A stretch of 64,000 nt of DNA from an uncultured Eubacterium sp. Lineage in GTDB: Bacteria; Bacillota; Clostridia; Oscillospirales; CAG-272. Under the pieces are notes generated by a model. The model was not told the DNA's origin. It saw only the letters and a list, made by a program, of their open reading frames with translations, and did no database searches. A program made the translations under genes and the position numbers. Positions 8,479 to 16,754 of this stretch are shown piece after piece (positions within the stretch are counted from its first letter, which is position 1; each line of letters opens with the position of its first letter). The stretch covers positions 1 through 64,000 of the forward strand of contig UQUT01000009.1 of the NCBI GenBank assembly GCA_900544285.1, given 5' to 3'.

Positions 8479-9480
8479 TTATATGAGAATTTTGGAGAGC
8501 CTTTCGGAAAGCTCATCTGTTGTTGTCTTTCTTATTTCAAACGACCCTATACTGTCCACAAATACAGCACTTATCGTTTCTCCCTGCATTTTCTTATCGT
8601 GACAGACGGCGGAGATTATCTTCTCTTTGTCCGCCTTTATCTTTGTCGGAATTCCGAGCGACTTCATCACCCTTTCAATGCGAGGACGGACATCTTCTGA
8701 GCACATACAGAGCATTCCGAGCGCGACGCATTCGCCGTGATAAAGCTCGCCGAGACTTTCTATCCCGTGACCTATGGTATGCCCGAAATTGAGGATTTTC
8801 CGCAGTCCCGCTTCCTTTTCGTCCTTTGAAACAACGTCCGCCTTTATGCCGACGGCGCGCGCGATCATTTCTTCTATGTTGCGCTCGTCTATCCCGCCCT
8901 CGATCATCTCAAAAAGCTCCCCGCTTGACGTCGCCGCCATTTTCAGCGCCTCTGCCATTCCGCAGGCATACTGCCGACGGTCAAGAGTTTTCAACACGTC
9001 CGGGTCGATTATGACAGCCTTCGGCTGATAGAACGTGCCGATTATGTTTTTTATCCCGCAAAAATCTATCGCCGTTTTTCCGCCGACGGAGGAGTCGACC
9101 TGCGAGAGGAGTGTTGTCGGGACGTTATAAAAATCTATCCCGCGCATATATGTCGAGGCGGCAAAGCCCGCAAGATCTCCGACGACCCCGCCCCCTACGG
9201 CTATAACCTTATCGCTCCTTGTAAATCCGAGCTCAAGCAGCTTTTCGCAGAGCACCTTGTAGCTTTCGAAGTTCTTTGTCGCTTCTCCCTGCGGCAGAGT
9301 GACTGTCACGGCATTTTCCATTCCGTCCGCAACGGCTTTTGCATACCCTGCGGGAACTCCGTCATCTGTTACGACGAGGGCCTTTCCACCCTGCGGAATA
9401 TAGCTTCCGATATGAGAAAGCGCACCCTTTTCGATTGTTATATCGTATGACCTCTCTCCGAGATTGACCGTTACCGTCAT
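8479..9480 (-). CDS. aroB: 3-dehydroquinate synthase
   Basis: Cyclises DAHP to 3-dehydroquinate with transient NAD+ oxidation and a Zn2+. The 333-residue protein has the nucleotide-binding GGGVVGDLAGFAAS motif, the VPTTLLSQVDSSVGGKTAID block and the metal-ligand LNFGHTIGHGIE, all in family order. Length is a little below the usual 350-365 but no motif is missing. It follows pheA by 20 nt. Confidence 0.93.
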   Translation of the reverse strand: MTVTVNLGERSYDITIEKGALSHIGSYIPQGGKALVVTDDGVPAGYAKAVADGMENAVTVTLPQGEATKNFESYKVLCEKLLELGFTRSDKVIAVGGGVVGDLAGFAASTYMRGIDFYNVPTTLLSQVDSSVGGKTAIDFCGIKNIIGTFYQPKAVIIDPDVLKTLDRRQYACGMAEALKMAATSSGELFEMIEGGIDERNIEEMIARAVGIKADVVSKDEKEAGLRKILNFGHTIGHGIESLGELYHGECVALGMLCMCSEDVRPRIERVMKSLGIPTKIKADKEKIISAVCHDKKMQGETISAVFVDSIGSFEIRKTTTDELSERLSKILI

Positions 9481-9500
9481 AATTCCTCCGTTTTTGTGTT

Positions 9501-10580
9501 TTATCTGTAAATTCCGACGACCTTCAGCCTGTCGCAGTATTTGCGCAGGTCGCAGAGCATTTTTTCTCCCGCCTCGGAGCGGAGCGCGCCCTCGGCTTCA
9601 AGATAGAAATAATAATTCCAGACGAGTTCTTTTCTCGGTCTCGAACGCAGCGTTCTCATATTGAAGCCCGCCTCGCCGATTACACCCAGCGCGTCCGCAA
9701 GTGCGCCCGCCTCGTTTTTGACGGTGAACACAAGGGAAAAGCCGTCCGATTCCGAATAGCCCGCCGATGTGTTTTCCGCTCTTGAAAATACTCCGAAGCG
9801 GGTTGTGTTTGCTCTGCTTTCGTTTATATTCTTTTGCAGAACGGAGAGCCCGTAAAGCTCTGCCGCCTCCGCACAGCCTATCGCCGCGACGGTTTCATCG
9901 CCCATCTGCGATACCTTCATCGCCGCGGACGAGGTGCTTTGCGCGGTTTCCGTTTCCCATCCGCGGGACGATATGAACTTCGCGCATTGCGCCAGCGCCT
10001 GCGGATGACTTATTACTTTCTTTATTTTATCGACGCTTGCGCCGCTCACCGCCATAAGCGACTGTTCGACTGCAACGTCATAAACGGCGTTTACGCAGAG
10101 CGAGCCGGAAAAGAGCATATCCGTCACCTGGCCGACCTCTCCCGCATAGCTGTTTTCAAGCGGGATGACGGCAAGCTCACATTCACCGGACGATACCGAG
10201 TCATATGCTTCCTCAAAGCTGTTTTTTGCGACGGGGGTTCCGTTCGGAAACAGTTTTTTTGCCGTAAAGAAGGCAAATGCGCCCTCTTCTCCGCAATATG
10301 CGATTTTTTCTCCCTCAATCAGCTTGCGCTGATAAGCCTTGGACGCTTTCATAATATCCTTCTGAAAGCCGATATAATATGGGCGGATATCCTCCGGAAC
10401 GAGAAGCGAGTTTTTCTTTATCAGCTCATCCTCGCGGACGGGATCCTCAATCGGCAGACCGCATTTGCGCTTGTAATCGGCAACGTCCTCCGAAGCACGC
10501 ATTCTTTCCTCAAAAAGCTCCGCTATTTTCCGGTCGACCTCCGAAATTTTTTTCCTTGCAAGTGTCAGTTTATTTTCCAT
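9501..10580 (-). CDS. pheA: Bifunctional chorismate mutase / prephenate dehydratase
   Basis: Converts chorismate to prephenate and then to phenylpyruvate. In 359 residues: an AroQ-type helical chorismate mutase domain (1-85, with DYKRKCGLPIEDP), a prephenate dehydratase domain (92-265, ending in the catalytic NTTRFGVF, 258-265) and an ACT domain (about 278-359). The ACT domain holds GALADAL (292-298) and SRP (313-315), the Phe-binding signatures, so feedback inhibition by phenylalanine is expected. It lies 8 nt after the aminotransferase gene. It supplies the only chorismate mutase seen in the operon, so it also feeds TyrA. Confidence 0.94.
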   Translation of the reverse strand: MENKLTLARKKISEVDRKIAELFEERMRASEDVADYKRKCGLPIEDPVREDELIKKNSLLVPEDIRPYYIGFQKDIMKASKAYQRKLIEGEKIAYCGEEGAFAFFTAKKLFPNGTPVAKNSFEEAYDSVSSGECELAVIPLENSYAGEVGQVTDMLFSGSLCVNAVYDVAVEQSLMAVSGASVDKIKKVISHPQALAQCAKFISSRGWETETAQSTSSAAMKVSQMGDETVAAIGCAEAAELYGLSVLQKNINESRANTTRFGVFSRAENTSAGYSESDGFSLVFTVKNEAGALADALGVIGEAGFNMRTLRSRPRKELVWNYYFYLEAEGALRSEAGEKMLCDLRKYCDRLKVVGIYR

Positions 10581-10588
10581 ATATTATT

Positions 10589-11776
10589 TTACCTTTTTCC
10601 GAGTCCGTATTCCTTTGCCAGCTTTTCAAATGCGGGCAGCGAGTTTTTAATGACGCTCTCCGAAACGCAATATGCAATTCGCACATATCCGCCGATACCG
10701 AAATCGCCCGAGGGCACGAGCAGAAGCTCGTATTTTTTCGCTTTTTCGCAGAATGCGTTTTCGTCCTCCTCCGGCGATTTTACGAAGAGATAAAACGCTC
10801 CGTCCGGATATACGGCGTCAAAGCCGAGGGCGGTCAGTCTTTCATAAAGCAACGCGCGATTTGAAGCGTAGACCGAAAGATCGGACGTTTTGCCTATGAC
10901 CGACGGTATCATTTTCTGGAACAGCGACGGAGCACAGACAAAGCCGAGCGCCCTTCCCGCGCCGCAGACAGCGGAGAAGATTCTGTCGCCTTCTTCGCAT
11001 CCGGAGCAGACGCATATATAGCCTATGCGCTCTCCGGGGAGGGAAATGGACTTACTGAACGAATAACAGCTTATCGTATTTTTGATGAATTTCGCCGTGT
11101 ACGGGGTTGTTTTTCCGTCGTAGACGAGCTCTCTGTACGGCTCGTCCGAAATTACGTATATCGGGTGACCGTATTCCTTCATCTTTTCTTCGAGCAGGAG
11201 GGAAAGGGAGGCGAGTGTTTTTTCTGTCAGTATCGCGCCGGACGGGTTTGACGGAGAATTTATTATCAGCGCTTTGGTATTTGCGTTTATTCTCTTTTTC
11301 AGCGCTTCAAAATCAATCTGAAAGTCCTTCGGCGGAGGACATACAACGACTTTTGCCCCCGCTTTTTCGGCAAACACGCGGTATTCCGGGAAGAACGGCG
11401 CAAAAACTATGACCTCGTCTCCCTCGCAGACAAGCGCTCCGAGAGAGATTGTCAGTGCCGCCGCCGCGCCGACCGTGAGATATATGCGTCCCGCCGTTTC
11501 GCTTGCGCCGTAGGTTTTGTTCAGATATTCCGCAATTGCTCTGCGGACGTTCATATCGCCCGCCGCGGAGGTATAGCAATGGATATCGGCGTCGTCGGCA
11601 AGCAGACGTACAAGCGTTCCGTTTACAATCTCCGGAGACGGAACGCTCGGATTGCCTATGCTGAAATCAAAAACGTTTTCCTCTCCTATCTCGCCCTTTC
11701 TCTTCTTTCCGTATTCAAAGAGCTGACGTATTACAGAGCTGTGCGCTCCCAGCTCAATCATTTTTTCGGGCAGCAT
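10589..11776 (-). CDS. PLP-dependent class I/II aminotransferase, likely for aromatic amino acids
   Basis: A fold-type I aminotransferase of 395 residues with NSPSNPSG (173-180), SDEPYRE (210-216) and the PLP-lysine motif SFSKSISLPGER (239-250, K242). As first gene of the Phe/Tyr operon it most likely transaminates phenylpyruvate and 4-hydroxyphenylpyruvate, although close relatives act on aspartate, so specificity is inferred from context. A GTG at 11785 would sit directly against the ribosome site; the ATG at 11776 has AAAGGAAG about 8 nt upstream and is preferred. The ribosome site lies right after the second attenuator hairpin. Confidence 0.85.
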   Translation of the reverse strand: MLPEKMIELGAHSSVIRQLFEYGKKRKGEIGEENVFDFSIGNPSVPSPEIVNGTLVRLLADDADIHCYTSAAGDMNVRRAIAEYLNKTYGASETAGRIYLTVGAAAALTISLGALVCEGDEVIVFAPFFPEYRVFAEKAGAKVVVCPPPKDFQIDFEALKKRINANTKALIINSPSNPSGAILTEKTLASLSLLLEEKMKEYGHPIYVISDEPYRELVYDGKTTPYTAKFIKNTISCYSFSKSISLPGERIGYICVCSGCEEGDRIFSAVCGAGRALGFVCAPSLFQKMIPSVIGKTSDLSVYASNRALLYERLTALGFDAVYPDGAFYLFVKSPEEDENAFCEKAKKYELLLVPSGDFGIGGYVRIAYCVSESVIKNSLPAFEKLAKEYGLGKR

Positions 11777-11796
11777 TGTTCCCACTTCCTTTCAGA

Positions 11797-11842
11797 AAAT
11801 AAAAATACCGCAAAAGCTGTCACATAAGGACGCTGTGCGGTA
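11797..11842 (-). terminator. Second attenuator hairpin (T2) before the aminotransferase gene
   Basis: On the transcribed strand TACCGCA pairs with TGCGGTA (plus positions 11836-11842 with 11806-11812), with extra GTC/GAC pairing inside, and is followed by TTTTTATTTT. Its 5' arm can also pair with the 3' arm of the upstream hairpin T1, so the two are mutually exclusive partners. Confidence 0.7.
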
Positions 11843-11843
11843 C

Positions 11844-11882
11844 AAAAAAGATACCGCAAAGCTCGCCCTGCGAGCTCTGCGG
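11844..11882 (-). terminator. First attenuator hairpin (T1), intrinsic terminator in the aromatic leader
   Basis: A strong stem CCGCAGAGCTCGC / GCGAGCTTTGCGG (13 positions per arm, 3-nt loop) followed on the minus strand by TATCTTTTTTG. It lies 43 nt downstream of the leader peptide stop, the layout of a ribosome-controlled attenuator. Confidence 0.85.
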
Positions 11883-11925
11883 CAAAACAAAGTATTCATT
11901 GAAAAAATACAAAGCTATGCGGCAA

Positions 11926-11997
11926 TTATTGCTCACGGGCGGACGACGTAAAGTAATAATAATAGTTAAATCGCATAGCAAAATAATAGCGCTTCAT
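11926..11997 (-). CDS. Tyr/Phe-rich attenuation leader peptide
   Basis: A 23-residue peptide that begins MKRYYFAMRFNYYYYF and ends in Gln before TAA. Six Tyr and three Phe make up nine of its first sixteen residues. AGGAGG lies 11 nt before the ATG and a consensus promoter about 45 nt upstream. Codons 7-9 (GCUAUGCG) are exactly complementary to CGCAUAGC just after the stop codon (11914-11921), and that second segment can pair 8 of 9 with the 3' arm of T1. A ribosome stalled on Tyr/Phe codons would free the second segment to break T1. This is the design of pheA- and trp-type leaders; the peptide itself needs no function. Confidence 0.85.
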   Translation of the reverse strand: MKRYYFAMRFNYYYYFTSSAREQ

Positions 11998-12043
11998 ATT
12001 ACCATCGTCCTCCTTACGGCAAAATTTCTCTTGATGATGTTGT

Positions 12044-12072
12044 ATTATACACTCAAAATCGCCGCAAGTCAA
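12044..12072 (-). promoter_or_regulatory. Promoter of the aromatic amino acid operon
   Basis: Minus-strand TTGACT (12067-12072), 17-bp spacer, TATAAT (12044-12049). Transcription should start near 12037, giving a leader RNA of about 260 nt before the aminotransferase ATG. Confidence 0.88.
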
Positions 12073-12115
12073 TCTTTTTTTGAAAAAATATTGAAGTTTT
12101 TCTCTGAAAAAAGGG

Positions 12116-13171
12116 TTATTTTCTGAACGGGACGCCGTCATAACGACCGTTTTCCATCTTACAGCAATCAAAATATGCGCGCGTCCACGCAAAATGACCC
12201 TGTCCGTCATCAACGGTGACGCGGCAATAGCGGTCGTAAAGACCGGAGCATGCGAGCGTCGCCTCGGTTATAAGGTCGCCCTTTTTCTCGCCCGTACAGA
12301 CACTTGTCCGTCTGCCGTAGGTCGTGAGAGAAATTCTTGCCGCGGGCGACGTTTTTATATGCAACTCCTCGCCCTCTGTCCACATTTCGTAAATTTCGGG
12401 TCCCGATGACGCATAAAAATCGCCGTTTTCAAGCGCCTTCATTATAGCGGAATATTCAAGCTCCGGAGCCTTTATCATTATAAAGCCGCCGAGGGAATCG
12501 AATTTCGGGCTGTCGGGCGGGAAATTATTGTGGTTATCGTCCGAGGCGATGCAATATATCTTCTTTCCTCTGCGGCAGAGATCGTCATATGCGTGATCGT
12601 TTATTTCGTTGTAGCCCTCTGTCCAGCAACCGTAGTTGAGGATTTCCATTGCGAAAATGCCATCGATATTTCTGTATTCGTCCAGATCCTGTTCAGACCA
12701 GGTCGGGTGACAGAGACTTGCAAGGAAGCCCTCCGAACAGGTCTGCGCGATCGTCTCGTTTATGTTTTTATAATTGCGGACATAGTCCGGCGTGCCGGAA
12801 TACTTCTGCTTTTCGCGCAGGTCTGCGTGGCGATCCGATATCTGGTTTGCGTTATAGCAGGGGAGGACGTCGTTGTGCGGATCCTTTGCATAGAAGCAGA
12901 TATGGACGAGCGGGGTGTGACTGTACGAACGGTCGCCTCTCTCGTCAAAAATGTCATATTCATAGCCTGTTATGGGCATAAAGCCGTCGTCCGCAAGGTC
13001 GGAATGGTCGATGAGGACGTTATGATCCGTAAATGCGACGACCGAATATCCCGCGTTTTTATAAAGCTCTTTTATCTGTTCGACTGTGAGCTTGCCGTCG
13101 GAAAGGGTGCTGTGGCAATGCATATTTGCCTTGAAGAAGGAGCCTTCCGGCGGCAGGAGATAATTTTTCAT
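12116..13171 (-). CDS. PHP-domain metal-dependent phosphoesterase-like protein
   Basis: A 351-residue protein with the N-terminal PHP motif ANMHCHSTLSDG (H18, H20), then VVAFTDHN, SLCHPTW and IASDDNHN, which supply the usual set of His/Asp metal ligands for a trinuclear centre. Stand-alone PHP proteins hydrolyse phosphoesters such as nucleoside phosphates or histidinol phosphate; the substrate cannot be told here. Residues from about 245 on form a C-terminal domain I do not recognise. GAGG lies about 9 nt before the ATG. It is the last gene of the minus-strand sugar cluster, and the aromatic operon promoter begins only 44 bp past its stop. Confidence 0.75.
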   Translation of the reverse strand: MKNYLLPPEGSFFKANMHCHSTLSDGKLTVEQIKELYKNAGYSVVAFTDHNVLIDHSDLADDGFMPITGYEYDIFDERGDRSYSHTPLVHICFYAKDPHNDVLPCYNANQISDRHADLREKQKYSGTPDYVRNYKNINETIAQTCSEGFLASLCHPTWSEQDLDEYRNIDGIFAMEILNYGCWTEGYNEINDHAYDDLCRRGKKIYCIASDDNHNNFPPDSPKFDSLGGFIMIKAPELEYSAIMKALENGDFYASSGPEIYEMWTEGEELHIKTSPAARISLTTYGRRTSVCTGEKKGDLITEATLACSGLYDRYCRVTVDDGQGHFAWTRAYFDCCKMENGRYDGVPFRK

Positions 13172-13193
13172 ATGTATATACCTCGCATAAGTC

Positions 13194-13222
13194 CGTCCTT
13201 CCCGAAAAGCCCGGGAAGGACG
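13194..13222. terminator. Hairpin between the PRPP synthetase and PHP genes
   Basis: A near-perfect stem CGTCCTTCCC / GGGAAGGACG, followed by seven T on the plus strand only. On the minus strand, where both neighbours are read, the run precedes the hairpin, so it would act as an RNA processing or stability element more than as a classical terminator. Confidence 0.5.
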
Positions 13223-13231
13223 TTTTTTTGT

Positions 13232-14350
13232 TTATTTCTTTTCAGCGTTTCCTCTGACTCTGTCAACAAGGTTATGTATTCTTGTGACGGGGTTGAGCAG
13301 CTCGCTTATGGTCTGATCCTTGTTTATGGTGTCTATGAGATAAGCGACGTATTTGCAGAGGCTGACCTCCGTATACCACGGGCGATCGATGATTTCCTGT
13401 GTTCTGTAATTTAAGTTGGTTGTGAAAATTCTTGTGATTATGCCCTCTTCATAGGCACGGTCAAGATTGGCGCAGCCGTTGCAGAAAAGGCCGAACGTCG
13501 CAAACATAAAGATTCTTCTTGCGCCGCGGTTTTTCAGCTCTCTCGCAACGTCGATTGCGGAGTCGCCGGAGGAAATCATATCGTCGATTATGATAACGTC
13601 GCGCCCTTCGACGCTGTTGCCGAGGTATTCGTGCGCCTCGATGGGGTTTCTGCCGTTGATGACAACGGTATAGTTGCGACGTTTATAAAACATTCCCAGC
13701 TCCAGCCCGAGCACGGAGGAGCAGTACATACCTCTGCCCATCGCGCCCTCGTCGGGGGAGATGATCATAAGCTGTTTGGGATCGAAGGTTATATCGGGGA
13801 ATTCACGCACAAGGGCTTTGAGCATCTGATATGTCGTTCTGACATTGTCAAAGCCGTTGTTCGGGATTGCGTTCTGAACGCGGGGGTCGTGTGCGTCAAA
13901 GGTCAGTATGTTTGAAACGCCCATCGAAACGAGCTCCTGAAGCGCCATAGCGCAGTCGAGCGATTCGCGCGCGTTTCTCTTGTGCTGCCTGCCCTCGTAG
14001 AGCATCGGCATAATGACAGATACTCTGCGGGATTTTTTCTCGTTTGCGCAGATTATGCGCTTGAGATCCTGAAAATGGTCGTCGGGGCTCATAGGCACCG
14101 TCATTCCGTACATATTGTATGTCACGCCGTAATTGAACGGATCGACATATATAAACGTATCGTGACCGCGCAACGAGGCATTTATTATCCCCTTTGCCTC
14201 ACCTGTGCCGAAACGCGGACAATCCGCTTCGACAAGATATGTGTCTTTTTCGCCCTTGCGCCATTGGCAGAGATATTCGTCCACCCGACGGACGAATTTA
14301 TCGCACCCCTTCATTCCTATGACGCTGAGTTCTCCGAAATATTCCCTCAT
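13232..14350 (-). CDS. prs: Ribose-phosphate pyrophosphokinase (PRPP synthetase), long divergent type
   Basis: Makes PRPP from ribose 5-phosphate and ATP for nucleotide, His and Trp synthesis. The PRPP-binding loop VIIIDDMISSGDSA is intact, and NILTFDAHDPRVQN and the IISPDEGAMGRG stretch match the catalytic and ribose-phosphate regions. At 372 residues it is about 55 longer than the standard enzyme (about 315), with the extra length mainly N-terminal, as in a branch found in Clostridia. It follows the aldolase gene by 36 nt, which places a pentose-phosphate enzyme in the sugar cluster. Confidence 0.85.
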   Translation of the reverse strand: MREYFGELSVIGMKGCDKFVRRVDEYLCQWRKGEKDTYLVEADCPRFGTGEAKGIINASLRGHDTFIYVDPFNYGVTYNMYGMTVPMSPDDHFQDLKRIICANEKKSRRVSVIMPMLYEGRQHKRNARESLDCAMALQELVSMGVSNILTFDAHDPRVQNAIPNNGFDNVRTTYQMLKALVREFPDITFDPKQLMIISPDEGAMGRGMYCSSVLGLELGMFYKRRNYTVVINGRNPIEAHEYLGNSVEGRDVIIIDDMISSGDSAIDVARELKNRGARRIFMFATFGLFCNGCANLDRAYEEGIITRIFTTNLNYRTQEIIDRPWYTEVSLCKYVAYLIDTINKDQTISELLNPVTRIHNLVDRVRGNAEKK

Positions 14351-14386
14351 TGTTTAACTCCCTCCGTAATGTGTCTTTCGCGTTTA

Positions 14387-15682
14387 TCAAAGATTGAATG
14401 CAACTTCTATTTCCTTTACCTCGTCATCGCTGATCTTGACGATCTTTCCGCCGATTGCGGCAACCTCAACGAGCGACTTTGCGCTGTATTCCATAACCTC
14501 AAGGCGGTCAAAGGCGTTGAGAAGGCTTGTGCCTGCGGCGATGATGCAGTCGTTTTCTATTATGACGACGGGATTCTTTATCGAGATTTCCTTCGCCAGA
14601 AGGTCGGGCTGCATAAAGGAAGAACCGAAAGGATATTTGCGGACGGTCTTGAGAGCGATATAGCTTTCCGGAATGAGGCGCGCGTCAAACTCGGCGTCCG
14701 TTACGGCAAAGCCCATAATATACGGCGGGTGCGCCATAATAACCGTCTTTATCGCGGGGTCGTTCTTGTAAATCTTCTCGTGGAGCAGGATCGAGCGGGA
14801 CGGCGTCTTGCCAACCTCGCACTGACCCTCCTTGTTTATGAGAACGAGATCCTCGGGCTCAAGATATTTTCTGTCCTTCGCATAGGGCGTGATGATTATC
14901 GAGCCGTCGGAGAGCTTGCAGGAGAACGTGCCCTGACCGCTTGTGAAGAGCTGGTTGCCGTATGCGCGGTGAATAAGGTCGCACATATCACGGCGGATCT
15001 GAAGCTCCTCGCTTGAACGTTCCGTCGGACGGAAGGTGTCAAGCACGGGCTGGGTTTTCATTTTGTAGAGGTTCATATGTCTTTCGGAAAGAGTATGAAG
15101 CTCGCCGCCGAGAGTCGATGCGTTTATCTGAACTCTTGCGCAGTAGTCAAGGGTTTCAAAATTCATAAATGCGGAGAAAAGATCGTGCGCGCCGATAACA
15201 ACGCCGTGATTTTCGAGCATAACCGTGTTTATGCCCTTTTCAAACTCCGCGGAGATGTTGTCTCCGAGCTTGCTGCTGCCGGGGAGGGCATAGGGTGCCA
15301 TTGTTATGTTTCCGCAGAGGAAGCGTGCGTCGGGGATGATTGAAGTATCGGGGATTTCTCTTGCAATGCTGAACGCAACGAGTGCCGGCGGATGAGCGTG
15401 AAGCACGGCGCCGAGGTCGGGACGTTTTTTATAAATTGCGAGGTGGAACGGATATTCAACCGACGGGCGATGAATACCTACGATTGTTCCGTCGGGGAGT
15501 ATCTGCATAATGTCCTCGCGGCGAAGATTGCCCTTGTCGATACCCGAAGGGCTTATCCAGACGACGCCGTCCGAGTCCTTGATTGAAAGGTTTCCGCCGG
15601 TGGTTGTCGTCATGCCGTAGTAATAAAGGCGGTTCATGATCATAACAATCTGATCGGCGGGGTGAAGCATTGAGAAGTTCAT
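14387..15682 (-). CDS. Tandem class II aldolase/adducin protein with a degenerate second domain
   Basis: Two copies of the class II aldolase fold in 431 residues. The first (about 5-200) keeps catalytic Glu (SVEYPFH, E76) and the zinc ligands HAH (H95, H97) and ENHG (H159). In the second (about 225-431) the Glu position is Ser (297), HAH is MAH (M316) and ENHG is ENDC (D378), so only the first copy should be catalytic. Enzymes of this fold cleave fuculose-, rhamnulose- or ribulose-phosphates. No separate rhaD is seen beside rhaA and rhaB, so rhamnulose-1-phosphate cleavage to DHAP and L-lactaldehyde is a reasonable inference, not proven. AAGGAG lies before the ATG. Confidence 0.75.
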   Translation of the reverse strand: MNFSMLHPADQIVMIMNRLYYYGMTTTTGGNLSIKDSDGVVWISPSGIDKGNLRREDIMQILPDGTIVGIHRPSVEYPFHLAIYKKRPDLGAVLHAHPPALVAFSIAREIPDTSIIPDARFLCGNITMAPYALPGSSKLGDNISAEFEKGINTVMLENHGVVIGAHDLFSAFMNFETLDYCARVQINASTLGGELHTLSERHMNLYKMKTQPVLDTFRPTERSSEELQIRRDMCDLIHRAYGNQLFTSGQGTFSCKLSDGSIIITPYAKDRKYLEPEDLVLINKEGQCEVGKTPSRSILLHEKIYKNDPAIKTVIMAHPPYIMGFAVTDAEFDARLIPESYIALKTVRKYPFGSSFMQPDLLAKEISIKNPVVIIENDCIIAAGTSLLNAFDRLEVMEYSAKSLVEVAAIGGKIVKISDDEVKEIEVAFNL

Positions 15683-15707
15683 ATTTTTATATCTCCTTTG
15701 GTTAAAA

Positions 15708-16754
15708 TTAAACCGTTACGGTAACTTTTTTCAGAACCTCGGAAGCGTCGGGGTCGATCCCGCGCACCTCGGTGAGTTTGAGAGCGAGAAGCTGAAGCGT
15801 TATTGCACAGCAGAAGGCTGTTATTGCGTCCGGATATTTATAACCGGAAGAGGAGACCGTGAGGACGGTTGCTCCGCCGAAATCGTCTTTTCTGTCCGTT
15901 ATGACGATGACCTCTCCGCCGACGGAAAGCAGCTCGCGGCAGATTTCCTTTTCATCTTCATAGGTTTTGCCGTCGCAGGCGAGGACGATCGCAAGGTCGC
16001 TCTTGCCTATCTGTGCCTTCGGACCGTGATGGAAGTCCGAAACGGCATATCCGCGCATTTTTATCTTGTTTGTTTCAAGAATTTTCAGTGCACCTTCAAG
16101 CGCGATCGGGTAAAGCAGACCTCTGCCCAGCACCGAAGCCGCCGAAAGATTTTTGTGCTTTTCGGCTATCGGAGCGAGAGCGTCGGGCATATAACGGAGA
16201 ACCTCCGCCGCTTTTTCCGGCAGAGTGGACAGAGCCTTTTTCAGAGACGCGTCGCCGCCCCATTCCGCGGCGAGTGCCGCTATTATGTAAAGCTGCGACG
16301 TAAAGGTTTTTGTCGCCGCAATGCTCGTTTCCGGACCTGCATTGCAGAAGAGCGAAAAGTCAACTGCTTTTGCAAGGGGGGAGCTTTCGTTGTTTGTGAC
16401 GGACGCCGTAAGTGCGCCGTGTCTCTTTGCGTCCTCGATAACGAGCAGCACGTCCTCTGCCATACCGGACTGCGAAACTCCGATGACAAGATGACCGGAA
16501 TAATCAATATCCGCTCCGTATCTTGAAATTGCGGAGGGGGTTGCCAGTCCGCAGGGAATACCCGCCGTAACGGCAAGCAGATACTGCCCGTAGATCGCGG
16601 CGTGATCCGAAGTGCCTCTTGCGGCGATCGTCACGTTTCTGATTCCTCTTTTTTTCGCTTCGGCAACGAGAGCCTTTATCTTCTCTGTGTTTGCCGCGCC
16701 GACGCCCGCAAGCACATCGGGCTGTTGACGGATTTCTTTCTCAAGATTTATCAT
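15708..16754 (-). CDS. SIS-domain sugar-phosphate isomerase/deaminase-like protein
   Basis: Two tandem SIS domains in 348 residues, like the C-terminal isomerase half of GlmS or AgaS-type proteins but without a glutaminase domain. Phosphosugar-binding serines lie in ARGTSDHA and SQSGMAEDV, and AATKTFTSQL is the GlmS-type motif. It probably isomerises or deaminates a phosphorylated amino sugar or deglycates a fructosamine phosphate. It overlaps capA-like by 14 bp and precedes the aldolase gene by 25 nt, so it shares the sugar operon. Exact substrate unknown. Confidence 0.75.
   Translation of the reverse strand: MINLEKEIRQQPDVLAGVGAANTEKIKALVAEAKKRGIRNVTIAARGTSDHAAIYGQYLLAVTAGIPCGLATPSAISRYGADIDYSGHLVIGVSQSGMAEDVLLVIEDAKRHGALTASVTNNESSPLAKAVDFSLFCNAGPETSIAATKTFTSQLYIIAALAAEWGGDASLKKALSTLPEKAAEVLRYMPDALAPIAEKHKNLSAASVLGRGLLYPIALEGALKILETNKIKMRGYAVSDFHHGPKAQIGKSDLAIVLACDGKTYEDEKEICRELLSVGGEVIVITDRKDDFGGATVLTVSSSGYKYPDAITAFCCAITLQLLALKLTEVRGIDPDASEVLKKVTVTV

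Noticed and set aside
11926..12213. Long form of the leader peptide frame (95 residues)
   Set aside because: It runs through the operon promoter and the PHP gene; only the last 23 codons follow AGGAGG and lie in the transcript.
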